In this document: positions 34,408 through 43,903 of the stretch, in pieces | How the letters are laid out: the number at the start of each line of letters is the position of its first letter | Position numbering within the stretch: position 1 is the first letter of the stretch | From: Anaerosporobacter sp031551385 | GTDB taxonomy: Bacteria > Bacillota > Clostridia > Lachnospirales > Lachnospiraceae | Assembly (NCBI RefSeq): GCF_031551385.1 | Contig: NZ_JAVBNS010000045.1 | Coordinates: 1-64,000 of the forward strand | Direction of reading: 5' to 3' | DNA: 64,000 nucleotides | Made by a program: the position numbers and the translations under genes | The notes under the pieces: generated by a model | Told to the model about the DNA's origin: nothing | Seen by the model: only the letters and a program-made list of their open reading frames with translations | Database searches by the model: none

Positions 34408-34719
34408 TCACGCCCCAATTATGTTTTGAAAAACACGTTCTACGAAAGCGTCATGATTCATGGTAAAAGTTGTTTCCAGGTTTTCTAGCTGCTTTGCGCA
34501 ATCGTCAATGAGGGCTTTTCGCTCTAATTCAAGTTCTTTGTCTGCTTCGTCTTGCAAGACTTGAATTTGTTTGTTTGTTTCTTCTGTTAAAGAATTTTCG
34601 AATAAAGACAGTTCTTGTTCAATTTCTCTACGTTTCGCATTTTTCTGCTCATCGGTTCGAGAAACAATACGATTTGCCTTTTCCTCGATATCATACAAAA
34701 GATTAAGCACTTTCTCCAT
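34408..34719 (-). CDS. ntpF: V-type ATP synthase subunit G/H (peripheral stalk)
   Basis: A 103-residue protein that is almost entirely one charged helix (EIEQELSLFENSLTEETNKQ onward), consistent with the G/H peripheral-stalk subunit that pairs with E. It is the first gene of the operon, as in other clostridial V-type clusters, which supports the assignment because the sequence itself is low in complexity. A GGAGGAATCC site precedes it. Confidence 0.8.
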   Translation of the reverse strand: MEKVLNLLYDIEEKANRIVSRTDEQKNAKRREIEQELSLFENSLTEETNKQIQVLQDEADKELELERKALIDDCAKQLENLETTFTMNHDAFVERVFQNIIGA

Positions 34720-35274
34720 ATGGATTCCTCCTGTCCCATATTATTTGTAGCAATGTTTTGAAATATAACCGCAAGAGAATATTTCTTTGATAAAAAGTAT
34801 GCAGTTAAAAAATAATTGAATACAAATCACTCTATCATAATACTCCTTTTTTTAAAAAATGCTATAGTAAAAAGAGAGAAAAAAGCAAAAAATTAACGTA
34901 TATATTGTTTATTATTATGCAAAGATAAGAAAAAATACATCGACTAAATATTCTATAAATTTGCAAGTGCTTTTCTATAGGAAAAAAGGACCAGAGGTGC
35001 TATAAAAACGCTAAGAAATGATAAAAAGACTTTACATTTAATACAAAGTATTGACTAAAAAAATCGCAATGAATAATTATTCGATACGGTTAAATAAATA
35101 AACATATGAGGTGGAAATTATTTCGTTGAATAAACAAATCGTGTTTGTTTTTGATAATGCATAATTTCCAAAGTTTTTTGATGAAATATCTTGTACTTGG
35201 CAGATTATATGATATACTTTAGGCATAAATGATTCTATTTAATAAAGGTGTATAAATAATATGAGGAGTTGGTT
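34720..35274. other. Divergent intergenic region between V-ATPase and XrtG operons
   Basis: About 550 AT-rich bases without a credible gene. It must hold the promoter of the V-ATPase operon (minus; a possible TTGTAT-18-CATACT lies around 34795-34828) and promoters for the XrtG operon. It also contains an inverted repeat AAACAAA (35132-35138) / TTTGTTT (35144-35150) and a second possible plus promoter, TTGACT (35051-35056) with TAATTA (35074-35079). Confidence 0.5.
35191..35218 (+). promoter_or_regulatory. Predicted promoter of the XrtG operon
   Basis: TTGTAC (35191-35196) and TATACT (35213-35218) with a 16-bp spacer lie about 57 bp upstream of the first operon gene. Confidence 0.5.
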
Positions 35275-38200
35275 ATGGGGTTTGAGGGCTACAAATTAGG
35301 TTTTTCATTTCATGCAGTACATTCTGATATTAAAGGCGATGACAAAGGGGAGCATAGTCATACATTTTTAATTACATTATATTTTCAAAATATAAATAAA
35401 GAGTTAGATTTATTTAATAACTTGGAAGAGCAGATCAACTTATGGTTAGAACCTTATCAGAATAAGAACTTGAATAATACAGAATTATTTGAAAATTCAC
35501 CTACTACAGTAGAGGTGATAGCAAAAAATTTCTTTCAGGAATTAAAACAGAAAGAGAAACAATGGGGAGTTCATTTGGTGCGACTTGATATACAAGATAA
35601 ATTATCAAGAACGTATTCCGTATCAGACGTATTATTAGATAGTAACGTAAATGAAATTGCTGTAGTTCCTAATGACTTTAGAGAAGAGCTAGAATATGAA
35701 AAGGAAAAAGCAATTGATAGGGAAGAAATAAAAAAGGAAGAGATACAAGAGGAAAGAATAGAAAACAATGAGGTAGAATCAGAACTTGAAGAGTTACTGC
35801 AAGAGATTGCGGTAACAGAAGAGACGGACGAAGAGAATTCTATGGAGGTTATAATAGCTGAGGAAACTGTGGGACTAGGGGTAGCCCCAGTAGAGATAAC
35901 TATTAAAAAATCCAAAAGGAGTGCTAGTAGGTCAAAACATAAAGCTAGAATCGTATTTACACTGAAGATTATTGCATCTCTAAGTGTATTCCTAACATTT
36001 TTTATAGGAATTATGTACTTTATACGAGTAGGTGGAAACTACCCACAAGGGTCAGATACATTATGTCATCTATATCGTTCTGATTTATTGATTGATTATA
36101 TTAAAAAGGGAAATCTATATCCTTTATACGATCATATGTGGTATAACGGCGTAGAAATTATGCGTTATTGGGCACCATTACCGCTATATATATTAGCAGG
36201 AATCCAAGGGGCAATTAGAGGAACGTCTTCGGATGCCTATGTAGTTTTTTGTGGTTTGATTTATCTTGTTGGTGCAATTGGTTGGTTAATTCATGGCATT
36301 CGTTTCAAGCGAATTGGACTAGCAGTGTTCCTTGGAACAGCGTGGTTCTTCTTTCCAGAGAATATGCGTCTTCTTATATTAGACGGAAATTTACCACGTG
36401 TTATTATTAATACCGCATTACCATTCTTTTTAATATCATTATGGAAATTTATCGAGGAAGAGAAGAAGAGTTCCATGATTTTTATTATACTCTATACTTC
36501 CTTTATGGGACTCTGCCATATTGGAATTACATTTATGGTAGTTGCGTGTGTATTGATTTATGTTGGGCTTTATGCAGCAGCAAGTAAGAAAAAACATATC
36601 GTGTGGCAAGTTGCGCTTGGTATGGTATTAGGAATATGTATTATTGGTATCTGGATGATTCCATCACTAAAGGGTGGAGCGGCAAGTCGTGGTGAGAGTG
36701 GAAACCAAGTTATGGTTCTGTTCTTTGAGAGTGCATTTGTTGCGTTAAATCCTGTCGATCGTTTTAATGGAGATTTATCGGTCTTTTATTATGGGCTTTC
36801 TATATTTTTTATTTCTCTTTTTGGAACATTGTTTGGAACGAAAAAGACGCTTCCAGGATTTCTAAGTACATTGGTTATCTTTCTTTGTACAACGAAATCG
36901 GTTTACCAATTATTCGTGCATCTTCCATTCAGTCAGTTTTTATGGATGATTCGTTTTGTTCCAATATCCTTTGCATTCTTTGTGTTTGCCATGTTTTTGT
37001 GGAAAGAGTTAAAGAAAGGGATTATGGTGCTTTTGTGTCTGCTACTTCTCATAGACTGCTATTCTTCCATACCTTATGTGTATGTTGAACCAGAAGGGCG
37101 TATTAGTGATGAGCAGACTATAAAATACAATCTAGGGGAATCCCTTTTAATAAACGAAGCAAAAGAGATTACAAAGCAACGAATGGCAATTATGGAGCTA
37201 AGTACGTTTGGTGCGTATGCGCCATATTATGTATCAGGGATAGGAACGAAACGTGCCTATACATTCGGTGCTGGCTGGGAAGGGGCTCAGACAGCAGGCA
37301 ACATTGTATTATTAAATACTGCACTAGAGACTGGACGATATGTCTATATGTTTGATCGATGTATTGAGTTGGGAACGGACACGGTATTATGTCCGATTCA
37401 CTGTTTAAAAGAGAAAGAACAGGATATTGAGAAAGTAATACAGGCGGGTGAAAGATTAGGTTATGAGTTAATTGACCAGAATAGCTCTTCTTTATTATTC
37501 CAATTGGAACTTGATGAGAAGATAGAAAACTTTGGTACGATTACAGTTTATGAGAATATTGCAATTGGAGTAGCTGCAAAGGAAATTGCACTGCTATATC
37601 CGGTGTTTGAAGAGGGCAGCAGTTCGAATCTTGATGACTATTCTGTTGAAGAGTTGATGCGATATAAGAAGATTTATCTTTCTGATTTTACGTATACAGA
37701 TAAAGAGAAAACTGAGGCGAAATTAACACAAGTAGCAGAGAATGGGACAAAGATTATTATTGATATGAATCGTATTCCCGTGAATAAGAAAACAAACTGC
37801 TATGAAATGTTTGGAGTAAACGCACAAAGCATAACATTTACACAAGAGTTTCCGACGTTGAAATATATGGAAGAAGATTATATGGCAAGCAGTTTTAATG
37901 AGGATTTAAGTCAATGGAACACTGTTTATCTAACAGGGTTATCAACAGTTGATGGATATACCTATATGAACAATAAGAAGTTGCCGTTTGTCGGTTCGGC
38001 AGAGAATGAAAATATCGTGTTTTTAGGATTTAATATTGTATATCATACGCAAATCACTTCTGATATTGTTACAGAGTTGCTACTATTCCAGATATTTATG
38101 GAGTATGGCAAGGGTGTGCCTCAAAGAGAGATTGTTCCGATTAAAGTCTCATATGGTGAGAATGTGATTACAATTGAGTCGGATAAAAATGGAGTAAATA

Positions 38201-38418
38201 CTTCTTTGGCATGTCTGGATATATTTGATTCAAACAAAGAAATAATACAAAAAAATAACCTTTTAGTTGTTAATGAGGGAACAACAACGATAACTCTACA
38301 TTATCCATACTTCGTAGAGGGGCTTAGCGTTAGTATAATTGGAATCGTGGCAACAATTATATATTCTAGCGTGATTATCATATTAGGGAGAAAAAAGCTA
38401 AAAGAGAAGGAACAATAG
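35275..38418 (+). CDS. XrtG-associated membrane protein: pterin-synthase-like domain fused to GT-C-like PTPS_related protein
   Basis: The 1047-residue protein begins with a 6-pyruvoyl-tetrahydropterin-synthase-like domain (about 1-125). His16 in FHAVH and His27/His29 in EHSH fit the zinc triad, but the catalytic Cys before HxH is replaced (DDKGEHSH) and the ETPT motif is lost, so catalysis is unlikely. A Glu-rich linker (about 128-205) leads to about ten membrane helices (220-600) of the PTPS_related family (PF10131), which resemble GT-C glycosyltransferases; GSDTLCHLYRSDLL contains the first acidic/His motif. A large outer domain and a final membrane helix follow. It corresponds to the 6-pyruvoyl-tetrahydropterin-synthase-related protein that TIGRFAMs lists with XrtG. 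The ATG at 35275 follows GAGGAG. It heads the operon. A role in glycan transfer to the exported substrate is inferred. Confidence 0.8.
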   Translation: MGFEGYKLGFSFHAVHSDIKGDDKGEHSHTFLITLYFQNINKELDLFNNLEEQINLWLEPYQNKNLNNTELFENSPTTVEVIAKNFFQELKQKEKQWGVHLVRLDIQDKLSRTYSVSDVLLDSNVNEIAVVPNDFREELEYEKEKAIDREEIKKEEIQEERIENNEVESELEELLQEIAVTEETDEENSMEVIIAEETVGLGVAPVEITIKKSKRSASRSKHKARIVFTLKIIASLSVFLTFFIGIMYFIRVGGNYPQGSDTLCHLYRSDLLIDYIKKGNLYPLYDHMWYNGVEIMRYWAPLPLYILAGIQGAIRGTSSDAYVVFCGLIYLVGAIGWLIHGIRFKRIGLAVFLGTAWFFFPENMRLLILDGNLPRVIINTALPFFLISLWKFIEEEKKSSMIFIILYTSFMGLCHIGITFMVVACVLIYVGLYAAASKKKHIVWQVALGMVLGICIIGIWMIPSLKGGAASRGESGNQVMVLFFESAFVALNPVDRFNGDLSVFYYGLSIFFISLFGTLFGTKKTLPGFLSTLVIFLCTTKSVYQLFVHLPFSQFLWMIRFVPISFAFFVFAMFLWKELKKGIMVLLCLLLLIDCYSSIPYVYVEPEGRISDEQTIKYNLGESLLINEAKEITKQRMAIMELSTFGAYAPYYVSGIGTKRAYTFGAGWEGAQTAGNIVLLNTALETGRYVYMFDRCIELGTDTVLCPIHCLKEKEQDIEKVIQAGERLGYELIDQNSSSLLFQLELDEKIENFGTITVYENIAIGVAAKEIALLYPVFEEGSSSNLDDYSVEELMRYKKIYLSDFTYTDKEKTEAKLTQVAENGTKIIIDMNRIPVNKKTNCYEMFGVNAQSITFTQEFPTLKYMEEDYMASSFNEDLSQWNTVYLTGLSTVDGYTYMNNKKLPFVGSAENENIVFLGFNIVYHTQITSDIVTELLLFQIFMEYGKGVPQREIVPIKVSYGENVITIESDKNGVNTSLACLDIFDSNKEIIQKNNLLVVNEGTTTITLHYPYFVEGLSVSIIGIVATIIYSSVIIILGRKKLKEKEQ

Positions 38419-38457
38419 AAGGAACGAGTAAATTACTTATGGATGAGGATGATGGGT

Positions 38458-39150
38458 ATGAAGAAATTAGTGAAAAGGGTAGGTATAATAGGTTTTGTCA
38501 TATTAATAGCAGTTTTAACCCCAGCCGTTTGTTATGCAGCAAACAATATCTCCATTGATGGTTATCCAGATGACTGGGCGAATATACCGCAGACCGCTAT
38601 ATATTATAATAGCAATAATGAGAAGCAGTGGAATTATGCAGCTGTTGTTGCGGAGGAGGGCTATATCAACTGTTATGTTTCATTTGCCAATTTTCTTTCA
38701 AATTCAGTACCAGTTATTCAATACTGGATTAGTGTAAATGGAAATCCGATTGTTTTAAATCTTAATTATAGTGATAGCAACGGAAATATTGATTATAGCA
38801 TGTCAAAAAAGCTTAACAATCTGTCAAATGGTGTGAATGGAGGGATATCCGTCTTCGCAGGGTACTATCCAATCTATAATGTTGGTGATGCGGCAATTTA
38901 TATATCAAACAAAGGCGGAACTTTTTTGGAGTTTCGGGTAAGTATTGCAATGATAGAGCAATTATGTGGTCTTCCTGAAAACACGATTGAAAATGGAGCA
39001 ACCATTGAATTCTATTCTCCAATCCTAGGCGATCAAACCGTAGTTGTCGTTGGAACATCTACGGGGACATTTGTGGGGATTGGAATTTGTGTAGTAGTAG
39101 CAATTGCTATAGGTTTACGTCATAAGAAGAAAGTTAAAGTGATACTATGA
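38458..39150 (+). CDS. Putative XrtG substrate with Firmicu-CTERM-like sorting tail
   Basis: The 230-residue protein has a signal peptide (KRVGIIGFVILIAVLTPAVCYA), an exported beta-rich domain of about 165 residues (opening NISIDGYPDDWANIPQTAIY, similar to carbohydrate-binding DOMON/CBM9-like starts), and a C-terminal tail made of a Gly/Thr-containing helix (GTFVGIGICVVVAIAIGL) plus the basic RHKKKVK. That tripartite tail is the type processed by exosortases; in Firmicutes it is called Firmicu-CTERM and is usually present once per genome beside xrtG. The next gene, the exosortase, overlaps it by 4 bp. I prefer ATG 38458 because GAGGATG lies 9 bases before it; ATG 38443 is also in frame. Substrate status is inferred from tail and context. 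Confidence 0.7.
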   Translation: MKKLVKRVGIIGFVILIAVLTPAVCYAANNISIDGYPDDWANIPQTAIYYNSNNEKQWNYAAVVAEEGYINCYVSFANFLSNSVPVIQYWISVNGNPIVLNLNYSDSNGNIDYSMSKKLNNLSNGVNGGISVFAGYYPIYNVGDAAIYISNKGGTFLEFRVSIAMIEQLCGLPENTIENGATIEFYSPILGDQTVVVVGTSTGTFVGIGICVVVAIAIGLRHKKKVKVIL

Positions 39151-39746
39151 ATTTTTTGGGAATCGTAATATTTATTATTTGGATTTATATGTTATCGGTG
39201 TTTAAAAGAGCAAAGACGGATTATTTCTATTTTCTATGTGGAAGTATCGGGTTGTTTGTGTTTATGATGATAACAATTCAACCGATTGTTACAGAGGCAT
39301 TAATGGTGACAGTTACTTCGACAACGGGACGAATAGGTAAGATTACAGGTTTATGTTCTGCATATCAAGACTATAACATCTTGTTTGTAGAAAACAGTGC
39401 AAATCATGTGGCAATTTCACTCTACATTGATTATGAATGTTCAGGAATTATTGAGATGCTTGTATTTGTATCTTTGCTTGCGTTTTTCCAAGTATATGAT
39501 GTTTTACAGAGAATTGTAATTAGTATTGCAGGTTGTTTCTGTATATTCATATTTAATATTATTAGAATTCTTTGTATCTGTGGAATGATCTATTATGGTG
39601 GAAATGATATGTACTATATTGCGCATACGATAGTAGGGCGAATTGTGTTCTATGTTTTTTCTGTCATCTTATATTATTATGTGTTTACACATGCACAGAT
39701 TGTAAAACAATCGATAGGAGGTTTCGGATATACAAGCGATGATTAA
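39147..39746 (+). CDS. xrtG: Exosortase XrtG
   Basis: This is a 199-residue integral membrane protein with about six helices. The exosortase active-site triad is visible: Cys98 in YECSG, Arg140 in FNIIRI and His160 in IAHTIVGR. Exosortases are membrane transpeptidases that cut C-terminal sorting tails, functionally parallel to sortases but unrelated in sequence. The short form without an extra domain is that of XrtG in Gram-positive bacteria. It overlaps both the upstream candidate substrate gene (4 bp) and the downstream glycosyltransferase gene (8 bp), so the products are made together. Confidence 0.88.
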   Translation: MNFLGIVIFIIWIYMLSVFKRAKTDYFYFLCGSIGLFVFMMITIQPIVTEALMVTVTSTTGRIGKITGLCSAYQDYNILFVENSANHVAISLYIDYECSGIIEMLVFVSLLAFFQVYDVLQRIVISIAGCFCIFIFNIIRILCICGMIYYGGNDMYYIAHTIVGRIVFYVFSVILYYYVFTHAQIVKQSIGGFGYTSDD

Positions 39747-41121
39747 GATGTTATCAAGTGAAATTGTATTCTGGGCAGCATGGGTGTTAATTCCGATTCT
39801 TATGGAAATCCTACCTGCACTATTTGGTAGTTTTATTTTATTAAAAAAGAAATTCCTATCTAAGAAGGATAAGGAGCTTACATATTTTCCGCAAATCACA
39901 TTAATTATTCCTGTTTATAACTCCTCTGATACGCTAGGAGCATGTTTGGATTCCATTTATCACTCTTCTTATCCGAATGATAAGATATCGGTAATTCTAG
40001 TGAATAATGAGAGTAAGGATGATAGTTTTTCTGTATTTCGTGAATACCAGCAGCTTCGTACCGAGTTAAGTTTAACTTGGTTGAATGCAAAACAGGGAAA
40101 ATCAAGAGCACTAAATATGGCGCTTTTTAATAGTGAGGGGAAGTATATTATTCATATTGATAGTGATGGTGTATTGGATTCGGAAGCGATTATGAACTTA
40201 GTCAAACGTTTTGAAGCGCATGAGGATATTCATTGCATGACTGGTTCTGTATTGACAACACCAGAGCTGATAATGAAAGAAAAAAAGTTTGGAAAGAAAT
40301 TGTTAAAGAATGCAGAATTCTATGAGTATTGCCAGGCATTTTTGGCAGGACGTAATTTTGAAGCGGAACTCAATATGATATTCACGCTGTCGGGAGCGTT
40401 TTCGAGTTTTCGAAAGTCAACGATTCTAAAGACAAGACTCTATAATACAGAGACGGTGTGTGAGGATACCCATATTACATTTCAGACAAGGTATCTGCTA
40501 AAGAAGAAAATTGATATCTGTGAAGATGCAATCTTCTACGTTGATCCAATTGATAGTTTATCAACATTATATGTACAGCGTCAAAGATGGCAAAGGGGAG
40601 AGATTGAAGTAATTCATATGTTTCCGCCTGATAAGAATATCGTAAAAGGATTTTTTACGAATTTTATATCAAGGCTGATGGCGTTTGACCATACGTTTGC
40701 ATTTCCGAGAATGATTTGGTATTTTGCGCTTCTTTTTCTAACGTTTCTAAACTATCCATTCCAATATGTTGTGATATCGGTGGTATCCGTATTCGTATTG
40801 TATATATTGGCAACGTTTATTAACTATATATGCATCTGTATATACTTGCGGTGGAATAAGGAATTAATGAAGTTTTATGCAAAGCGAGTCCAGTATGTGT
40901 GTATTCTACCGTTTTTTAACTTTATAATGTATTGGTTTCGCTTAGCGGGAATTATTAATAGTATCAAAGGTGCAAGAACTTGGAGTACACGTTCGTTTAA
41001 GGAAGAAAAAGCAGTTTGTAAGCAATTAATAAAGAGTGATATGGCATTTGTACAAAACATGATTAAAAAAATTAAAGTAAGGATTTATAAAGATGATGCG
41101 AAAGTGGATGATAGCAAGTAA
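39739..41121 (+). CDS. XrtG-associated family 2 glycosyltransferase (processive type)
   Basis: The 460-residue protein has one N-terminal membrane helix, a cytoplasmic GT-A domain and three or more C-terminal helices, the layout of cellulose/hyaluronan/poly-GlcNAc synthases. UDP-sugar binding is indicated by PVYNSSDTL, the metal-binding DSD at 141-143, the catalytic ED at 242-243 (CEDTHIT) and Q-x-x-R-W at 280-284 (QRQRW). This set is typical of processive enzymes. It matches the glycosyltransferase family that accompanies XrtG (TIGR03111). It overlaps xrtG by 8 bp and the next gene by 29 bp. The sugar and acceptor are unknown. Confidence 0.85.
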   Translation: MIKMLSSEIVFWAAWVLIPILMEILPALFGSFILLKKKFLSKKDKELTYFPQITLIIPVYNSSDTLGACLDSIYHSSYPNDKISVILVNNESKDDSFSVFREYQQLRTELSLTWLNAKQGKSRALNMALFNSEGKYIIHIDSDGVLDSEAIMNLVKRFEAHEDIHCMTGSVLTTPELIMKEKKFGKKLLKNAEFYEYCQAFLAGRNFEAELNMIFTLSGAFSSFRKSTILKTRLYNTETVCEDTHITFQTRYLLKKKIDICEDAIFYVDPIDSLSTLYVQRQRWQRGEIEVIHMFPPDKNIVKGFFTNFISRLMAFDHTFAFPRMIWYFALLFLTFLNYPFQYVVISVVSVFVLYILATFINYICICIYLRWNKELMKFYAKRVQYVCILPFFNFIMYWFRLAGIINSIKGARTWSTRSFKEEKAVCKQLIKSDMAFVQNMIKKIKVRIYKDDAKVDDSK

Positions 41122-42202
41122 GGCTAAATTGTCTAAAATACGAGAAAAAACGGCACCATTGAGTAACCATATATTTATCGTTATCCCAATTCTGCTTTTC
41201 TTAGTATTTGTTATTTGTACGTACCTAGATGTTTCTTCAATTGAGGAGAAAGCCGTTTTACAGTATGCTTCACAGAACAATTCCTATCTTAAACTGTTTG
41301 TTACCCAGTTTGTTGATGAAGATGGAGAGGATACTGTAACGGAAGAAACGATTATTAGTAATATCAAAGAGAAGTTTCCGACCTCCTCAAGTATGTTTTT
41401 GGTTCTATATCAGGGGGAAGAGATAATTTTTGTTCGTGATGAGACGATGACGAATAAAATTGTAGCTATGGAGAGTCAAGAACGAAGCGAACTGCAAGTT
41501 ATAAAGAAGGACGTATTATCGAATACGATCGATGATACATATGAAGTTGTATTAAAAAATAAAAGTAAGTATATTATTTCGGTTGCTTCGATAGAGACAG
41601 GGGAAGAACCTTTTGTACTTGTGCTTTGTACAACAGAGAACTATTATAAAAAACTGTTTAATATGAGTGCTTTTGAGATTCATTTTATGTTTTATCTGTT
41701 TGTGTTTGCTGTTTTGTTTCTTTTGGTTACTGTATATCTATATTATCAAAAAAGGGGAATACTAAAAGAAAGAGACACGTATAAGAAACAGTTAGTGGAA
41801 AGTAGATTAAAGATGGAGCAATTGGAAGGTCAGTTACTGCAAACGCCAAAATATACATTGCCTTATATCTCTTTTGGATATGTAGAAAAGAGAATTGTTG
41901 AAGAGATTATGGAGGAACTGACAAGAAAGCAAAAGAAGAAGTCGATGAAGGTTACAATAACCTTGAAAGAAGCAACGAGAGAAGAGATAAGTAACTTTGT
42001 AGTTTGTTTGGAGAGAAATCGAATTGAGAATTGTATTAGTTGTCTATGGTCAAAGGATACCTTTGTTTTACTCTTACTAAATCGTAAGGAAGAGACAGCG
42101 GATAGTTATGTGAAACAGTTATTAATTTGTTATAAGGAAAATTTTAAAGATATATTGAATTCAATTGAATGTTCAATGGAACGATTAGAATCCAAACAAT
42201 AG
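41093..42202 (+). CDS. XrtG-operon membrane protein with extracytoplasmic sensor-like domain
   Basis: The 369-residue protein has one membrane helix near residues 23-45, an outer domain of about 155 residues with a Cache-like look (SYLKLFVTQFVDEDGEDTVT onward), a second helix near 200-222 and a cytoplasmic region with a short coiled coil. The final part (YISFGYVEKRIVEEIMEELT, then LLLLNRKEETADSYVKQLLI) is reminiscent of a degenerate nucleotide-cyclase/GGDEF fold but no GGDEF motif is present. The topology resembles receptors that bind an outer ligand and signal inward. It starts inside the preceding glycosyltransferase gene. No established family was recognised. Confidence 0.6.
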   Translation: MMRKWMIASKAKLSKIREKTAPLSNHIFIVIPILLFLVFVICTYLDVSSIEEKAVLQYASQNNSYLKLFVTQFVDEDGEDTVTEETIISNIKEKFPTSSSMFLVLYQGEEIIFVRDETMTNKIVAMESQERSELQVIKKDVLSNTIDDTYEVVLKNKSKYIISVASIETGEEPFVLVLCTTENYYKKLFNMSAFEIHFMFYLFVFAVLFLLVTVYLYYQKRGILKERDTYKKQLVESRLKMEQLEGQLLQTPKYTLPYISFGYVEKRIVEEIMEELTRKQKKKSMKVTITLKEATREEISNFVVCLERNRIENCISCLWSKDTFVLLLLNRKEETADSYVKQLLICYKENFKDILNSIECSMERLESKQ

Positions 42203-42225
42203 AACGAAAGGAACAGTAGAAAACA

Positions 42226-42657
42226 ATGGATTTTTACAGCCAGTATAAATTTAAGTTTTACTTAAATGCGACACATGCCATATATATTGATGGTAAATGT
42301 GGAGCACCTCATCCGCATACATGGGAAATTATTTTACATACCGTGAAGATGGAGGAAGAATTTATTCGTTTTCATGAAGTAGAAGAGCAGATTGAGGGAT
42401 ACTTAGAGAAGTATCAGAATCGCTTTATTAATGAAATACCTCCGTTTGACATATTGAATCCTACACTAGAGTATATTACACAGTTTATGCTAGAGCAGTT
42501 TCAGAACATACTAAATCCAACAGGCTGGGTAATCTTCACGATTGAGGTAAGTGAGACGCCAACGCGTTCTTATATTATCAGCACAGTTGAAAATAACTGT
42601 ATTACACAATTAATGAAAGAAAATCATGCAAAGAAGATTATAGAGGACTCATTTTAA
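42226..42657 (+). CDS. 6-pyruvoyl-tetrahydropterin synthase/QueD-like protein
   Basis: The 143-residue protein has the PTPS fold. Zinc ligands His17 (NATHA), His29 and His31 (HPH) and Cys25 give the C-x3-H-x-H pattern of QueD (CGAPHPH). PTLEYITQF corresponds to the family's PTxE element and ETPTRSY to the conserved Glu motif. Unlike the domain fused to the first operon protein, the catalytic residues are thus retained. QueD is normally found with queuosine genes, which are absent here; in XrtG loci a PTPS-related domain recurs without a known substrate. It may bind or make a pterin-like compound or have become a structural partner. GAAAGGAAC precedes the start. Confidence 0.8.
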   Translation: MDFYSQYKFKFYLNATHAIYIDGKCGAPHPHTWEIILHTVKMEEEFIRFHEVEEQIEGYLEKYQNRFINEIPPFDILNPTLEYITQFMLEQFQNILNPTGWVIFTIEVSETPTRSYIISTVENNCITQLMKENHAKKIIEDSF

Positions 42658-42688
42658 AAGAGTACTTAGATGAGAGAAGGGGAGCGTA

Positions 42689-43756
42689 ATGACGAAAGAA
42701 GAGGTTAAAAAACATATTGGAATTATAGTACCATCTTTATCACCTGACGAGAAATTACTGAAAGTGGTAAGTGATTTAAAGGCAGAGGGTTTTGAAAATA
42801 TTATAGTTGTAAATGATGGAAGTACGCCAGAATATGATACTTACTTTAATCAAGTAAGGGATATGGGATGTCATGTTTGTGTTCATGAAGTTAACAAAGG
42901 AAAAGGAAGAGCTCTTAAAACAGCGTTTGCTTATGTGAAGAGTAATATTCCTGATTGTACAGGTGTAATAACGGTGGATGGAGATGGTCAGCATACCATT
43001 GGCGATATTATTCGATGTGCGGAGGCTCTAATCGAGCACCCAGACCACCTTATCCTTGGATGTCGTGATTTTTCAAGCAGTAATGTTCCTTTCCGTAGCC
43101 GTTTTGGAAACCAGCTTACGTGTAAAGTCTTTATGGTGTTTACAGGGCTGTCGATATCTGATACGCAGACGGGGCTTCGTGGTATTCCCAGTTCCATGCT
43201 TGATATGAGCTTGGAGGTAGAAGGGGAGCGTTTTGAATACGAGACAAACATGTTATTAAAGACAAAGGAACATAAGATTCCAATTCATGAGGTTTCCATT
43301 GCAACTGTTTATATCGAGGAAAATAAAACCTCACATTTTCATCCGTTGAAGGATTCAGTAAAGATTTATAGACTCTTTTTTAAATTCATAGTAGCTTCTT
43401 TATCTTCGTTTGTTCTTGATATTGCGTTATTTGCGTTATTCGCAAAATTGCTATCAAATGCAGAGGTATCGTCCGTTTATCGAATTGCCATTGCAACAAT
43501 AGGAGCAAGAATATTGTCCTCTATGTACAACTACTATATCAATCGTTCCAAAGTGTTTGAACAAGAGGAAAAATCGAATAAGTCCATTGGACGCTACTAT
43601 ATTCTTGCCGTGTTACAGATGGCGGTATCAGCATTGCTTGTTACTGTAGTGTATTCCATTATTCCAGTAAATGAATCGGTCATTAAGGCAGTTATTGATT
43701 GTATTCTATTCCTTGTTAGTTTTCAGATTCAAAGGGAATGGGTGTTTAAGAAGTAG
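42689..43756 (+). CDS. Glycosyltransferase (DPM1-like GT2) fused to GtrA-like membrane domain
   Basis: The N-terminal 225 residues are a GT2 domain of the dolichyl-phosphate mannosyltransferase type (IVVNDGSTPEYD, VDGDGQH as the metal-binding DxD, then QTGLRGIP). The C-terminal 130 residues contain four membrane helices of the GtrA family (FIVASLSSFVLDIALFALFA onward, YNYYINRSKVF, REWVFKK). Such fusions transfer a sugar to a polyprenyl phosphate and help flip it across the membrane. In this operon it could supply the lipid-linked sugar to the GT-C-like protein of the first gene. It is the last gene of the operon. GGGGAGCG lies before the ATG. Confidence 0.85.
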   Translation: MTKEEVKKHIGIIVPSLSPDEKLLKVVSDLKAEGFENIIVVNDGSTPEYDTYFNQVRDMGCHVCVHEVNKGKGRALKTAFAYVKSNIPDCTGVITVDGDGQHTIGDIIRCAEALIEHPDHLILGCRDFSSSNVPFRSRFGNQLTCKVFMVFTGLSISDTQTGLRGIPSSMLDMSLEVEGERFEYETNMLLKTKEHKIPIHEVSIATVYIEENKTSHFHPLKDSVKIYRLFFKFIVASLSSFVLDIALFALFAKLLSNAEVSSVYRIAIATIGARILSSMYNYYINRSKVFEQEEKSNKSIGRYYILAVLQMAVSALLVTVVYSIIPVNESVIKAVIDCILFLVSFQIQREWVFKK

Positions 43757-43903
43757 TTTTGTAAAAGCATTTGACTAATGAGGGAGTTATCTTTATAATT
43801 TAAGAAGTTTAGCGAATTACGAAACAGTCAAGTATATGGGAGTTTCGTAATTCTTGATTAGAAAATGTAAAAGAAAGGGCAAGTAGGGTCGTTGGTATAA
43901 ATT

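Noticed and set aside
42226..42657. queD of queuosine biosynthesis
   Set aside because: Catalytic motifs fit, but there are no queuosine genes nearby and the gene sits inside the XrtG operon, where PTPS-related domains are expected.
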